The notes beneath the pieces were generated by a model. The model made no database searches and was not told the DNA's origin. It worked only from the letters and a program-made list of their open reading frames with translations. Position numbers and translations under genes: made by a program. This document shows, one piece after another, positions 16,556 to 26,951 of a stretch of DNA of 64,000 nucleotides (positions within the stretch are counted from its first letter, which is position 1; the number at the start of each line of letters is the position of its first letter). The stretch is from Phycisphaerales bacterium (lineage in GTDB: Bacteria > Planctomycetota > Phycisphaerae > Phycisphaerales > UBA1924), in contig JALHNL010000003.1 in the NCBI GenBank assembly GCA_022843545.1, positions 1-64,000 on the forward strand. Reading direction: 5' to 3'.

Positions 16556-19500
16556 ACGACCTCCAGGGCCTTGCGGGCCGCTTCCAGTTCCGCCTTTTTG
16601 CGGAGGATCTCCGCCTTCGTTTCGTCGACGAGTTTGGGCGGCGCCTTGGCGAGGTACCCGGGGTTGGCCAGGCGCCCCTCCAGCGCGGCGATGGACTTGG
16701 CCAAGTCAGCCACCTGCTTGCTCAGCCGCTCGCGCTCAGCACCGGCATCGAGCTGCTCAGCGAGGGACGACAGGACGAGCGTGGCGGGCCCGAAGGTGAT
16801 GGACACGCTCGAGGGCGGAGCCTGCCCGGGCTTGGGCGCGGGCTCGATGCGCTCCAGGCCCGCGAAGATCGGCAGGAAAGACGCCGCGCCACCCAGCGGG
16901 GCGAGCGCCGAAGCGTCCGCATGCAGCACGATCTTGCGGCGGGGCTCGACCTTGTGCTGGGAGCGGGCCTCGCGGATGATGCCGGCGAGATCCTGCAGCG
17001 CGCCGAACTCGCGCTCGGCGTGCGCATCGCGGAGCGAACCGCTGATCGCGGGCCAGGGCATGAGGGCCAGGGGCGTGCCCTCGGGCATGGGGCGACCAAA
17101 GTCAACGCCGGGGATCGGGGCCGCCTCCAGGCGCCGCACGTGCTCGTAGATCGCCTCGGTCACGTAGGGCAGCAGGGGATGGGCCAGGCGGAGGATCGCC
17201 TCCAGCGTGTGAACCAGCACGGCGCGAGTGCCGGGGTCGGTCTGCACGGTGGGCTTGATGGCCTCCAGGTACCAATCGCAGAAGTCGCGCCAGAGCAGGT
17301 CGTAGAGCGCCTGGGCGTACACGCTGAACTCGTAGTTCTTGATCGCCTCGGCGATGGCTGCGCTGGCCTGCGACAGGCGAGAGAGCATCCAGCGGTCAAC
17401 GGGGGAGAGAGACTGCGGCGTGAGTCGCGAATCGCCACTCGCGCCCTCCAGCATCGTCATCGCAAACCGCGCCGCGTTCCACAGCTTGTTGCAGACGTTG
17501 CGGCCAAGGTCGAACTTGGGCGAGGTGTTGCGCCCGGTCTTGGCGTCCTTGACGACCGGCATCCGCACGTCCTGCGTGCTCGTAGTCATCTGGCACAGCG
17601 TGAATCGCATCGCGTCGGCGCCGTGGCTGGCGATGATGTCCAGCGGGTCCACGCCGTTACCGGCGGACTTGGACATGCGCTTGCCGTCGCCGTCCTGCAC
17701 CACGGCGTGGATGAAGACATCCTTGAACGGAACGGGCCCCCGACCGCCACCCTCACCGAGCAGGTACCGGTTCATCATTACCATGCGCGAGACCCACAGC
17801 GTGATGATCTCTCGCGCGGTGGAGAGCAGGCTGGAGGGGTTGAAGGCGCTCAGCAGGCCCCGCGTGTCAGGGGACTGGTCGGGATCGGGCCAACCCAGCG
17901 TGGAGAGGGGCCAGAGGGCGGAGGAGAACCAGGTGTCGAGGACGTCGGGGTCTTGGGTGAAGCCGATCTGCTCCAGCGCGTCCATGACCTCGCGATCATC
18001 CGCGCTGCGCACACTCACGAAGTACCAGTCCCTGTTGGGCGTGGATGACGAGCCATCGCCTTCGGCCATCCCTCGACCGTGAATCCGGCCCTGTGCCTGC
18101 CAGTCTTGAAGCCGTGGCCAATGCGCACGGAATCGGTCGTGGCCCGCCGAGTCCAGATCCAGACTCCACACCGGAATCCGATGCCCCCACCACAACTGCC
18201 GCGAGATGCACCAGTCGCGGATGCCCGTGTGCCACTGCTCGTAGGTCTTGGCGTAGCGGTCGGGGTGGAAGGCCAAGTCCCCACCTGCCAGCGCCCGGTT
18301 CGCCGCGCCAGCCATCCGATCATCCGTCACCTTGCAGAACCACTGGTCGCTCAGGTAGGGCTCGATCAGCGCCTTGCTGCGGTCGCTGAACTTCAGCGTT
18401 TGCCTGTACGGGCGCACCTTCTCCAGCACCGGGTACGCGTCGCTCCCGATCGGGTGGCCCTTGAGCGCCTCCACCACCGCCTTGCGCGCCTCGGCGGGTT
18501 GGCGGATGCCGTCGTGGGTCTGCATCACTTTCATGCCCACGAAGCGGCGCGCGTCGCCCACGTCGCTCCAGCCGTGCTGATCGCTCAGGCGACCATCGGG
18601 CGAGAGGATGTTGATCAGCACCTCGCCGGCGGAGTTGGTCTTGATCTGTTCGGCGTACAACTGGCCGAGCTGGTAGTCGTTGTTGTCGTGCGCGGGGGTG
18701 ACCTTGAGGAAACCCGTGGCGAACTCGGCCTTGGGGTCGTTGCGTTCCTCTTCGCTGCGGGCGAAGTCTTTGGGCAGCACCACGTAGCCGCTGGTGTCCT
18801 CGATGATCGGGATCACGCGCCCGACCAGGGGCAACTGCACCTGCAGCCCGCGCAAGGCCGCCGCACGAGGGTCGTGCTGGCTGATCGCCACGGCGGTGTC
18901 GCCCAGGTACGTCTCCGGTCGCGTGGTGGCGACCGTGACCCACGCCTGCTGATCGCCGGGATGGTCGCCCGCGCCGGGATAGCCGCGGGTGGCGAGTTCG
19001 GACCAGGTGATCGGGCGGAGCGAAGAGTCGGCACCGAGTGCCGACTTACCCACGAGCGGATACCGCAGGTAGTAGAACGCCGCCTCCACCTCTTCTTCGT
19101 AGCACTCGTCGTCGGCCACGGCGGTCTGCAGCGCGGGGTCCCAGTTCACCAGCCGTTTGCCGCGGTAGATCAGCCCGTCCTTGAAGAGCCGGAAGAACGC
19201 CTCGCGCACCGCGCGGGCGCAGATGTCGTCCATCGTGAATCGCTGGCGCGAGAAGTCGCACGAGCACCCCATCGCCTTGAGCTGCTCGGTGATCCGCGCC
19301 TCGTACTCGTCCTTCCACGTCTGCACCCGCGCGATGAACTCCTCGCGCGAAAAGTCCTTGCGGCGTTTGTTCTCTTCCTTCAGCAGCCGCTTCTCCACCA
19401 CCGCCTGCGTCGCGATGCCCGCGTGGTCCGTCCCAGGCATCCACAGCGCTTCGTACCCCATCATGCGGTGCGTGCGCGTCAGGATGTCCTGGAGCGTGTT

Positions 19501-19716
19501 GTTGAGCGCGTGCCCAAGGTGCAACTGCCCCGTCACGTTCGGCGGCGGGATGAAGATGGCGTACGGCGGGCGCTTGGCCCCCGGCTCGTGCGTGGGCTTC
19601 GCCCCGCGATCAACCCGCGTGGGGTTGGCCCGACCGACTTGGTGAGAATCCCAGCGATCCCTGATCCGGGATTCGTGTTCCGCCGGCACGTACTGCTTGG
19701 CCATCGATTCTGACAT
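16552..19716 (-). CDS. valS: Valyl-tRNA synthetase
   Basis: A class Ia aminoacyl-tRNA synthetase of 1054 residues that charges tRNA-Val and edits mischarged threonine. The HIGH signature is HLGH in FIPPPNVTGQLHLGHALN, the KMSKS loop appears as RMSKSAGNGVDPLDII, and the editing-domain motif GTDHAGIATQ region follows the family. Tryptophan-rich DWCISRQLWWGHRIPVW is the canonical synthetase block. The C-terminal 70 residues form the coiled-coil arm (ERERLSKQVADLAKSIAALE). The frame is open for another 1 kb upstream, but that part is antisense to the TPR gene, and the family N-terminus (YVPAEHESRIRDRW) begins right after the ATG at 19716 (or the ATG at 19704). Confidence 0.96.
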   Translation of the reverse strand: MSESMAKQYVPAEHESRIRDRWDSHQVGRANPTRVDRGAKPTHEPGAKRPPYAIFIPPPNVTGQLHLGHALNNTLQDILTRTHRMMGYEALWMPGTDHAGIATQAVVEKRLLKEENKRRKDFSREEFIARVQTWKDEYEARITEQLKAMGCSCDFSRQRFTMDDICARAVREAFFRLFKDGLIYRGKRLVNWDPALQTAVADDECYEEEVEAAFYYLRYPLVGKSALGADSSLRPITWSELATRGYPGAGDHPGDQQAWVTVATTRPETYLGDTAVAISQHDPRAAALRGLQVQLPLVGRVIPIIEDTSGYVVLPKDFARSEEERNDPKAEFATGFLKVTPAHDNNDYQLGQLYAEQIKTNSAGEVLINILSPDGRLSDQHGWSDVGDARRFVGMKVMQTHDGIRQPAEARKAVVEALKGHPIGSDAYPVLEKVRPYRQTLKFSDRSKALIEPYLSDQWFCKVTDDRMAGAANRALAGGDLAFHPDRYAKTYEQWHTGIRDWCISRQLWWGHRIPVWSLDLDSAGHDRFRAHWPRLQDWQAQGRIHGRGMAEGDGSSSTPNRDWYFVSVRSADDREVMDALEQIGFTQDPDVLDTWFSSALWPLSTLGWPDPDQSPDTRGLLSAFNPSSLLSTAREIITLWVSRMVMMNRYLLGEGGGRGPVPFKDVFIHAVVQDGDGKRMSKSAGNGVDPLDIIASHGADAMRFTLCQMTTSTQDVRMPVVKDAKTGRNTSPKFDLGRNVCNKLWNAARFAMTMLEGASGDSRLTPQSLSPVDRWMLSRLSQASAAIAEAIKNYEFSVYAQALYDLLWRDFCDWYLEAIKPTVQTDPGTRAVLVHTLEAILRLAHPLLPYVTEAIYEHVRRLEAAPIPGVDFGRPMPEGTPLALMPWPAISGSLRDAHAEREFGALQDLAGIIREARSQHKVEPRRKIVLHADASALAPLGGAASFLPIFAGLERIEPAPKPGQAPPSSVSITFGPATLVLSSLAEQLDAGAERERLSKQVADLAKSIAALEGRLANPGYLAKAPPKLVDETKAEILRKKAELEAARKALEVV

Positions 19717-19761
19717 GGAATGTCGAGGGTAGGCCGCCGCCGCGCGCCGATACCCTTGGGC

Positions 19762-20757
19762 ATGGCGTCCCCCAAGAGCGGAACCGTTGTGATCGCGCTG
19801 CTCACCCTGCTTCTGGTGGGTGTGCTGGCGATGGCCCTGCGTGGGCTGGTGACCGGACCCGCCAACGCACCCGCCGCGCCCGACCCTCCCGCCCTCACCG
19901 GCGAGGACTACGACACGGCGCTGGCGGCGGCCGAGGCGTTCGTGCGCGACAACAAGCCCGAAGAAGCCGTCCGCGTGCTGGAGCGCGTGATCACGGTCTA
20001 TCCCGATCGCCAGACCGCACGCATCGCCCTGGCCGAGGCACGCCGCCTGCTGGGGCAGCTTGACCAATCGCTGGAGCAGTACGCCGCGGCGATCCGCATC
20101 GGGCCCGCCGGCGCGCCGCTGCTGTTCAACGCGGGCGGCGTGGCCGACGACGCGGGCAAGATCGAGAAGGCCATCGACTACTTCAACCGCGCCCAGTTCG
20201 CCGACCCCAAGGAACCCCGTTACCCGCTGTGGCTGGCGCAGGTGCAGATCAAGGCCGGGCAGGAGTCGGCGGCGCGCGTGAGCCTCGTCCGCGTGGTGAA
20301 CATCGACCCGGCCCAGGCCATCGCGTGGGGCACGCTGGCGCAACTGGAACTCAAGGACAACAACCTCGACCTTGCGTGGCAGCACGTCTCCGAAGCCCGC
20401 AAGCACGAGCCCGACTCGCTCGCGTGGCGCGTGCTCGCCGCTCGCATTCTCAATCGTCAGAACAAGCCCAAGGACGCGCTCGACTTGCTCCAGGGCCTGC
20501 CCGCCACCGATCGCCTGAAGCCCGGCGTGCTGCAAGCCATGTCGCAGTCGCTCGGGCTTCTGAAGCAGCCCGAAGCCGCCGCGAAGCTGTATCAGGACGC
20601 CGCGGAACTGGCGCCAAGGGAGCCTGAATGGGCGTATCAGGCGGCGGTGTGGCTGGATCGCGCCGGCGACAAAGCCGCCGCCCGCGTCTGGGCCCTGCGA
20701 GCCTCCAACCTGGGGCACGAGAAGGCCCGCGAACTGGCCGCCCGCCTGGCCCCGTGA
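19762..20757 (+). CDS. Membrane-anchored TPR protein
   Basis: A 331-residue protein. One N-terminal membrane segment (VVIALLTLLLVGVLAMAL) is followed by an Ala/Pro linker and about seven helical tetratricopeptide repeats (e.g. PEEAVRVLERVITVYPDRQ, GQLDQSLEQYAAAIRIGP, GKIEKAIDYFNRAQFADP). TPR arrays act as protein-binding scaffolds; the partner is unknown. It is divergent from valS with only 45 bases between the two starts, so their promoters overlap. The ATG at 19762 is used because the membrane helix begins soon after it. Confidence 0.82.
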   Translation: MASPKSGTVVIALLTLLLVGVLAMALRGLVTGPANAPAAPDPPALTGEDYDTALAAAEAFVRDNKPEEAVRVLERVITVYPDRQTARIALAEARRLLGQLDQSLEQYAAAIRIGPAGAPLLFNAGGVADDAGKIEKAIDYFNRAQFADPKEPRYPLWLAQVQIKAGQESAARVSLVRVVNIDPAQAIAWGTLAQLELKDNNLDLAWQHVSEARKHEPDSLAWRVLAARILNRQNKPKDALDLLQGLPATDRLKPGVLQAMSQSLGLLKQPEAAAKLYQDAAELAPREPEWAYQAAVWLDRAGDKAAARVWALRASNLGHEKARELAARLAP

Positions 20758-20799
20758 TGCCCATGTCGCGCCCGCGGCGCACTACAGTGCGGCCCACCC

Positions 20800-20886
20800 G
20801 GTGGGGTGGCAGAGTGGTCGAATGCGCCGGTCTTGAAAACCGGTAACGGTGCAAGCCGTTCGGGGGTTCGAATCCCCCCCCCACCG
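20800..20886 (+). tRNA. tRNA-Ser (anticodon TGA)
   Basis: A cloverleaf can be drawn: acceptor stem GGTGGGG (20800-20806) with CCCCACC (20879-20885) plus discriminator G, anticodon stem CCGGT/ACCGG with loop CTTGAAA giving anticodon TGA at 20834-20836, a long variable arm (AACGG...CCGTT) as in class II tRNAs, and T arm GGGGG-TTCGAAT-CCCCC. No CCA is encoded. The long variable arm and the anticodon both indicate serine, reading UCA. Confidence 0.95.
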
Positions 20887-20996
20887 CTTATCCCAAGCCC
20901 CTCGCCCTTCATCGCCCGATCCCAGCCGCCCCCTAGCTCGGTGCGACGGCGTGACGGCCAAATCGCCCTCACCTCCCCGATGATGAAGCCTTGCGC

Positions 20997-23792
20997 TCAG
21001 GGCTTCTGTTCATCGGCGGCGGGTCGCTGGCCCCGGGCAGACTCCACATGCTTCAGAATGTTCGCCACGCGGCCCGGGTTCTTCGACACCGCCAGCGCGT
21101 CCTTCGCGAGCGCGATCGCCTGATCACCCAGTTCTTGATTGCGCACCGAAGCGCACCAGCGGGCGAAGTTGGCGAAGAACATGGCGCGATTCTGGTGCCC
21201 CGGCGGCGCGAGCGTGTCACGGTGCTGCCACACCAGATTCATGCAGTCTTTCTCCGAGCGCGGGTCTCCCTCGTTCGTGGCCACCGCCGCGAACTCGCCG
21301 GCGACACGCCGGAGCGTGAGCGGGATGATGCCCCACCGCTCCGCCACCGTGTGCGACAGGCGGCTTGCCAGGCTGCTCATTCCCCATTGGCGAAGCTGAT
21401 GGGCGTGAGCGCCTCCGGGCCACTGGACGTAGACCCGGCGGAGTTGCTCAATGCAGAAGTCCTGCTCGCCGAACGAATCGGGCAGGCTCCCGGCGAATAT
21501 CGCCTGCGCGAGAAGGGCGTACTTCTCCGCGTCTTCGAACCGGGCCGCGGCGAGAAACGCCTCCGCCGAGCCGCGATACACTCGCCCTCGCATCAGGTGG
21601 CCGGAAGCGAAGACTCGTTCAGCATCGGCGATCAGTTCCGAAGCCAGCGAGGCGGCCTCCTCGGAACGGCGGCCCAGCACGAGCGTTCTGAGCAGCATCA
21701 GATTGGCGTTGACGGCCGCGGGGCCGTCTTCGCCGAAGGTCTTCCTGGCTTCGGCGGCGATCTGCCGGCTCATGTCGAGGGCTTCATCGCTAGAGGCAAC
21801 TCCGGGGCGGTTGTGTTCGCACTGGAACTTCGTGATCATCAGCATCAGGATCGCTTCGGTGTGCTTCTCGGGCGAACGCTTTGCGAGGTCGAGCGCGTCG
21901 TCCAGATCGTCCCTGGCTCGCTTGAAGCGGCCGCCCGCCGCATGCCCGGCCGCCACACGATGCAGCGACGCGATGATCAACGCTTCGCGCTCCGCTCCGT
22001 CCGGCGCGAGCGCTCGAGCCTGGTCGAGAGCGTCGTTGGCCAGCTTGATCGATCGCCGCACGTCCTTGAGTTGAAGACAGGTCGCGCTCAGCCCGAGGGT
22101 GGCGTGAATCGTTCTGGGATCGTCCGCCCCGTACAGATCCGCCATGAGCGGAATCGCGAGCTCCCACTGCGATCGGCTCTCTTCCAGCTTGCCGACCTTC
22201 AGCAGGACGCCGGCCAGTTCGGCGCGGATGCTCGCCTCGACCTCGGGCTGATCGGCGAAGCGCTCCTGCAGGCCCTCGGTCGCCTGCGTCAACACGTCGA
22301 GCATCTTCACGTCATGCCCCATGTTCTCCGGGGCGGCGGCCATGAGCGGGCCGTTCACCATGTAGTCCCGGATCGCCGCGCTCAGCCGCTCCTTCGAGTC
22401 GGCACGCTGCCGCTCCTGCTCCGCGAGCCGGCGATTCGACTCGGCCCGCAGGTACAGCCCCGTGCTGACCGCCAGCCCCGCCGCCAGCATGATCATCGCC
22501 GACACCGCTCCCGCGACCAGCCCGGGGTGCCGCCGCGCGAACTTGGAGAGCTGATACGCCGCCGTCGCCGGGCGAGCCTGGATGGGTTCCTGTCTCAGGT
22601 ACCGCCGAAGGTCGTCGGCCAGGCCCGCGGCGGTGGAGTATCGCCGATCACGGTTCCGATCGATCGCGTGCGCAACGATGGTCTCCAGATCCCGATCAAA
22701 CCGAACGCCCGTGGTGTTCCCGGCCGCGTTGAGCGACCGGGGCTCTTCGTCGCGGACGATTCGTGCGGCCTCGGCCACCGGTTTGCTTCGAACGTCGTGG
22801 GGCGTCTCGCCCGTCAGCAGTTCGAACAGCATGACACCCATGGCGTAGACATCGCTGCGCGTGTCCACCGCGTCGTTGTCACCGGCGAGCTGCTCGGGGC
22901 TCATGTACGCCACGGTGCCGATGAGAAGCCCCGCCTCCGTAAGCGCGGTGTGCGATGACTCGGGCTCGGAGAGGCGGGCCACGCCAAAGTCCAGGATCTT
23001 GGGCTGAGCGTCGACCGAGCCCGGGGAAGCGCGACGCGGAAGTGCGCCCGGGGCGTCGCCCGCTTCGCCAGAACCAGCGTCCGAGCCGTCGCAGACCAGG
23101 ATGTTGCCGGGCTTCAGATCACGATGAATGACACCCCGCGCGTGCGCGTGCTGCACCGCGTCCGCGACTTTGGCGATCAACTCCACACGGTCAGCGGTGC
23201 TCAGCAGCTTGCGGGCCGCGTAATCGGTGATCCGCGGCCCGCGCACGTACTCCATCGCGAAGTAGGAGATCGGGCCATCATCCGTCTTCGCCGTTCCCGC
23301 CTCGTAGATCCGAGCGATGCCGGGGTGCTCCAGAAGGCCCAGCACACGCACCTCGCGACCAAAGCGGCTCTGCGGTCGACCGGCGCCCGCGCCCCAGCCC
23401 GGGCGGAGCACCTTGAGCGCCACTTCCCGCCGCGGGTGGGTCTGTTCCGCGAGCAGCACGGTCCCCATCCCGCCCTGCCCGATGACCCGCTGGATCCGAT
23501 ACGGGCCGATCTGTTTGGGCAGCCGGGCCGCGTCGACGTCACCAGATGGCGAAAGGCCGAACACCACTCTGGCGATCGCGCCATCATCCGGCGCAAGGCA
23601 GTCGCTGGGCTCATCGCTCGCGGCCAGCAGTTGCCGGACGCTCGTCCGCGTGGCTTCGTTGTCGCCACACTCCTGATCCAGCACCGCCGCACGCTCGCTC
23701 GCAGGCAGATCGACCACCCGGTGGAACAGCGCCCTGACCCGGGCGAACTCCGCCGCGGTCATCTCTCCGAATTTGGACGGGCCGTCGTTCAA
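20997..23792 (-). CDS. Ser/Thr protein kinase with transmembrane segment and TPR-like sensor
   Basis: A 931-residue bacterial eukaryotic-type kinase. The kinase domain covers about residues 98-380: glycine loop VIGQGGMGTVLLAEQ, ATP-binding lysine in VALKVL, catalytic loop HRDLKPGNIL (about 223-232), DFGVARL (about 268-274) and the activation end GTVAYMSPEQLAGD. A single membrane helix (about 425-448) separates it from a helical, TPR-like domain reaching the C-terminus. A Pro/Asp-rich insert lies between the catalytic loop and DFG. It overlaps the upstream ECF sigma gene by 4 bases, the common planctomycete ECF-kinase pairing, so it probably signals to that sigma factor. Confidence 0.92.
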   Translation of the reverse strand: MNDGPSKFGEMTAAEFARVRALFHRVVDLPASERAAVLDQECGDNEATRTSVRQLLAASDEPSDCLAPDDGAIARVVFGLSPSGDVDAARLPKQIGPYRIQRVIGQGGMGTVLLAEQTHPRREVALKVLRPGWGAGAGRPQSRFGREVRVLGLLEHPGIARIYEAGTAKTDDGPISYFAMEYVRGPRITDYAARKLLSTADRVELIAKVADAVQHAHARGVIHRDLKPGNILVCDGSDAGSGEAGDAPGALPRRASPGSVDAQPKILDFGVARLSEPESSHTALTEAGLLIGTVAYMSPEQLAGDNDAVDTRSDVYAMGVMLFELLTGETPHDVRSKPVAEAARIVRDEEPRSLNAAGNTTGVRFDRDLETIVAHAIDRNRDRRYSTAAGLADDLRRYLRQEPIQARPATAAYQLSKFARRHPGLVAGAVSAMIMLAAGLAVSTGLYLRAESNRRLAEQERQRADSKERLSAAIRDYMVNGPLMAAAPENMGHDVKMLDVLTQATEGLQERFADQPEVEASIRAELAGVLLKVGKLEESRSQWELAIPLMADLYGADDPRTIHATLGLSATCLQLKDVRRSIKLANDALDQARALAPDGAEREALIIASLHRVAAGHAAGGRFKRARDDLDDALDLAKRSPEKHTEAILMLMITKFQCEHNRPGVASSDEALDMSRQIAAEARKTFGEDGPAAVNANLMLLRTLVLGRRSEEAASLASELIADAERVFASGHLMRGRVYRGSAEAFLAAARFEDAEKYALLAQAIFAGSLPDSFGEQDFCIEQLRRVYVQWPGGAHAHQLRQWGMSSLASRLSHTVAERWGIIPLTLRRVAGEFAAVATNEGDPRSEKDCMNLVWQHRDTLAPPGHQNRAMFFANFARWCASVRNQELGDQAIALAKDALAVSKNPGRVANILKHVESARGQRPAADEQKP

Positions 23793-24355
23793 CGGGACAG
23801 TTCCTTCTGAAGCCAGGCGCGGATGAACTGGGTGTCGAGTTCAACCGTTCGCGGTGAGATCCCCAGGATCTCCGCCGTCTTATCAACGGAAAGACCCACC
23901 AGGAAGCGCAATTCGCAGATCTCCCCGATCCTCTTGTCCAGCGCCGCGAGCCTGGTCAGGGCTTCGTCAAGCACCACGATGTCGATCGGCGGCCCCGGGT
24001 CAGCAACGTCCGAAGAACCCAGCGACACCGTCAGGTGGTCGCCGCCGCGTCGAACCGCCTTCTTCGCCCGGGCGTGATCGGTCAGAAGGTTGCGCATGGC
24101 GCACGCCGCCGCCCTGAAGAAGTGCTTCCGATCCTCCCACCCCGCAGCGTCGGTCTTGAGCAGCCGCAAGCACAGTTCGCTGACCAGCGCGGTAGGCTGA
24201 AGAGTGTGATCGCGGGGCTGGCCCTGGAAAACATGCCCCGCCAGACCGCGGAGTTCGGCGTACGTTAGCCCGATGAGCTCAGACCTGGCCTCCGCATCGC
24301 CTGCGCGGACGCGTGCAAGCAGCAGGGTCAGGTCTTGGTCGGGTGCCTTAGGCAT
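23789..24355 (-). CDS. ECF sigma factor, kinase-associated group
   Basis: A 188-residue sigma-70-like factor with region 2 (LLLARVRAGDAEARSELIGLTYAELRGLA, then ALVSELCLRLL) and region 4 (LRFLVGLSVDKTAEILGISPRTVELD, a helix-turn-helix). The end WLQKEL fits the group of about 185-residue planctomycete/acidobacterial ECF factors genetically linked to Ser/Thr kinases. No anti-sigma gene lies nearby; the kinase that overlaps its 3' end by 4 bases may control it by phosphorylation. The ATG at 24355 is preferred because the family opens with D-x-T-x-L-L near the start. Confidence 0.9.
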   Translation of the reverse strand: MPKAPDQDLTLLLARVRAGDAEARSELIGLTYAELRGLAGHVFQGQPRDHTLQPTALVSELCLRLLKTDAAGWEDRKHFFRAAACAMRNLLTDHARAKKAVRRGGDHLTVSLGSSDVADPGPPIDIVVLDEALTRLAALDKRIGEICELRFLVGLSVDKTAEILGISPRTVELDTQFIRAWLQKELSR

Positions 24356-24571
24356 GGTGTGCGGGGCTGAAGGTGGGCGGCGCCGGCGCCGGATGGGCAC
24401 GCTGAGTTTTCAGTCTACCACGAATTCCCTTGCGCCGAGCACATCTCGGCACCGTTGCTAGAGAGATCGTGGCGTCTGATCCGGGCGTGAAGTCCGCCTT
24501 CCAAGCGAGCACGTTCGCGCCACCCTCGCTCCGGCAGCCCGCGCTGCGCGTCAACACAGAGGAGTCATCGC

Positions 24572-26887
24572 ATGCTTCGCAAGACCCTTTTCATGTCGGC
24601 CACCACCGTCGCTATCGCGCTCTGCTTCCCCGCGGCCCGTGCCCAAACGCCCGTCGGAACCGCCTTCACCTACCAAGGCTCGCTGGAAGTGAGCGGCGCA
24701 CCGGCCAGCGGCACCTTCGACCTGCGGTTCCACCTCTTCGACGACAGCTCCGCTGGCGTCGAGCTCGGCACGCCCCAGTGCTTCAACGACGTCGCTGTCA
24801 CCGGCGGGCGCTTTGCCGTGTCGCTGGACTTCGGCACTCAGTTCGCGGGGAGCAGGCGATGGCTCGCCATCGAAGTCCGCGACGGCGCAACCGGAGACTG
24901 TTCAAACCCCGCTGACTACACCGCTCTGTCGCCGAGGCAGGAAATCGGAGCAACGCCTTACGCCCTCTTCGCGCTGAACGGCAACCCCGGCCCGGCGGGC
25001 CCCATCGGCCCACAGGGCCCAGAGGGCGCCGCGGGTTCAACCGGGGCGACAGGAGCAACTGGCGCGCAGGGCAATCAGGGCCCCCAAGGCGTCCAAGGTG
25101 CACAGGGCGACGTGGGCCCGCAAGGCCCGCAGGGCATCCAAGGCGTGGCCGGTCCGAACGGCCCGACCGGGGCCACCGGTCCCGCGGGCGCGACCGGCGC
25201 CACGGGCGCTTCGCCGTGGGGCTTCACCGCGGCCACTCCAGGCACGGAGGCCCTCGACCAGAGTCAGAACGTCATCCTCGGTCCGTTTGCCCCCATCACG
25301 GTCGCCCCGGGAATCTGGCAGTCCTTCACAGCCGGCACCAGCGGCCTACTGACGCGCGTCGATTTCGGTCGGTACAACGGAGGCAACGGCACGGTCAACA
25401 CCACGATGAACATCTACTCAGGCGAAGGCACCGGAGGCACGCTGCTGGGCTCCGTCCCCGTCACTATTGACGACAATGCGCCGTCCGGTCTGCAGTCGGT
25501 GTTGTTCGCGCCAAGCCTGGGCATCAACCTCACGGCGGGACAGTTCTACACCTTTGCCTTCCCCGCTTCCGCGGGCTTTGGGCTTCGGTTCAGCGGTGCC
25601 ACAGACCCCTATCCCGGCGGCGTCTGCAGTGTTGGCGGGAACTATGATCTGCAGTTCAAGACCTACGTGACCAACGGCTACGTCCCGCCCCAAGCCTCGA
25701 TCGCCGCCACCGTCTCGGTGACCGGAACCATCACGGGCAACGGCACGGGCGTGACGAACGTCAACGCGGCGCAGCTCAACGGCGCAACGAGCGCCACGAC
25801 GGCAACAGCCAATACCCTGGTGCTCCGCGACGCGAACGGCGCCGTTTCCGCCGCCAAGGGCACCTTTACCGGAACCGTGACCGCTCCATCGTTCGTGGGT
25901 GATGGCTCGGGCCTCACCAACCTTCAGGCCGGCGACATCGCCGGCGGAACCCTCCTCGACGCGCGCCTGAGCAGCAACGTGCCGCTCAAGAACGCCAACA
26001 ATGTGTTCACCGGCAGTATCACGGCCACCACGCTTTCCGGCGATGGTGCAAGTCTGTCCAATCTCAACGCCAGCCTCATCACCACCGGCACCATCGATGA
26101 CGCCCGCACATCCGCCACCGCCAGCAACACCGCCGGCACGATCGTGAAGCGCAACTCGTCCGGCAACTTCTCGGCCAATCAGATGAACGCCGTAGCGTTC
26201 GTCGGCAGCGGTGCCTCGTCCTTTGTCGGCCCCGTCGGGATCGGTACGACCACGCCGGGCACAAACGCCGTGCTCGAGGTCAGCGTTCCGACCCTCGGCA
26301 CCGGCATCAATGCCTGGATGGTCCGCTTCTCCAACGACCAGGCCACCGCCTTGACCACTCCCGCCATCGCCGGCCTGCGTCAGACCAATAACGGGTTCCT
26401 GGAGATGACCAACCAGATCGGCACGTTCACCGGCGTTGCTCGCCTGAACAACACCGGTGCGTGGACCATCTCGTCGGACCGCCGCCTCAAGAAGGACATC
26501 GAGCCCGCTACCGGCAATCTCGAAGCCGCCCTGCACCTGCGGCCCGTGACGTACGCGATGATCAAGGACGAGGCCGGCGCTCAGCGGCACCTCGGCCTCA
26601 TCGCCCAGGAGGTCCGCGAAGTGCTCCCCGACTTCGTCGTCGGCGACGAAGCCAAGGACACGCTGACCGTGAACTACAGCCAGATGTCCGTGGTCGCCAT
26701 CGGTGCCATCCAGGAACTGAAGGCAGAGAACGACGAACTCAAAGCCCGCATCGCCGCCCTCGAGTCCATCACCAAGGGCGGCGGGCTCTCGGTGGGTCAG
26801 TCCGCCGGGCTCGGGGTCGGCATCGGCCTGCCGGTGTTGGCTATCGCGGCCGTTCGTCGCCGAAAGAGCGCGGCCACGTCGGCCTGA
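24572..26887 (+). CDS. Secreted collagen-like protein with peptidase S74 chaperone domain
   Basis: A 771-residue surface protein. It has a Sec signal ([18 protein letters not shown]) and an N-terminal beta domain ([22 protein letters not shown]) common in planctomycete tail-fibre-like proteins. About residues 143-213 form a Gly-x-y collagen-like stretch ([16 protein letters not shown]). Long beta-repeat regions (GDGSGLTNL-type) follow. The peptidase S74 intramolecular chaperone domain starts with [15 protein letters not shown] and contains [17 protein letters not shown], which normally self-cleaves after trimer folding. A coiled coil and a hydrophobic C-terminal helix ending RRRK follow. It probably forms trimeric fibres on the cell surface. 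The ECF/kinase pair diverges upstream. Confidence 0.85.
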   Translation: MLRKTLFMSATTVAIALCFPAARAQTPVGTAFTYQGSLEVSGAPASGTFDLRFHLFDDSSAGVELGTPQCFNDVAVTGGRFAVSLDFGTQFAGSRRWLAIEVRDGATGDCSNPADYTALSPRQEIGATPYALFALNGNPGPAGPIGPQGPEGAAGSTGATGATGAQGNQGPQGVQGAQGDVGPQGPQGIQGVAGPNGPTGATGPAGATGATGASPWGFTAATPGTEALDQSQNVILGPFAPITVAPGIWQSFTAGTSGLLTRVDFGRYNGGNGTVNTTMNIYSGEGTGGTLLGSVPVTIDDNAPSGLQSVLFAPSLGINLTAGQFYTFAFPASAGFGLRFSGATDPYPGGVCSVGGNYDLQFKTYVTNGYVPPQASIAATVSVTGTITGNGTGVTNVNAAQLNGATSATTATANTLVLRDANGAVSAAKGTFTGTVTAPSFVGDGSGLTNLQAGDIAGGTLLDARLSSNVPLKNANNVFTGSITATTLSGDGASLSNLNASLITTGTIDDARTSATASNTAGTIVKRNSSGNFSANQMNAVAFVGSGASSFVGPVGIGTTTPGTNAVLEVSVPTLGTGINAWMVRFSNDQATALTTPAIAGLRQTNNGFLEMTNQIGTFTGVARLNNTGAWTISSDRRLKKDIEPATGNLEAALHLRPVTYAMIKDEAGAQRHLGLIAQEVREVLPDFVVGDEAKDTLTVNYSQMSVVAIGAIQELKAENDELKARIAALESITKGGGLSVGQSAGLGVGIGLPVLAIAAVRRRKSAATSA

Positions 26888-26918
26888 TTCTTGAACACTC
26901 CAACACGCAAGATCCCCT

Positions 26919-26951
26919 GGGGCTGAGCGGAGACATCTGCTCGGCCCCTTT
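26919..26951 (+). terminator. Probable terminator after the S74 protein
   Basis: A 10-bp stem with one G-T pair (GGGGCTGAGC with GCTCGGCCCC) is followed by a short TTT, about 30 bases past the stop codon. The U-tract is short, so activity is uncertain. Confidence 0.5.

Noticed and set aside
19717-20718. N-terminal extension of valS by about 330 residues
   Set aside because: It is antisense to the TPR gene, has biased composition, and the ValRS family starts at the ATG at 19716.
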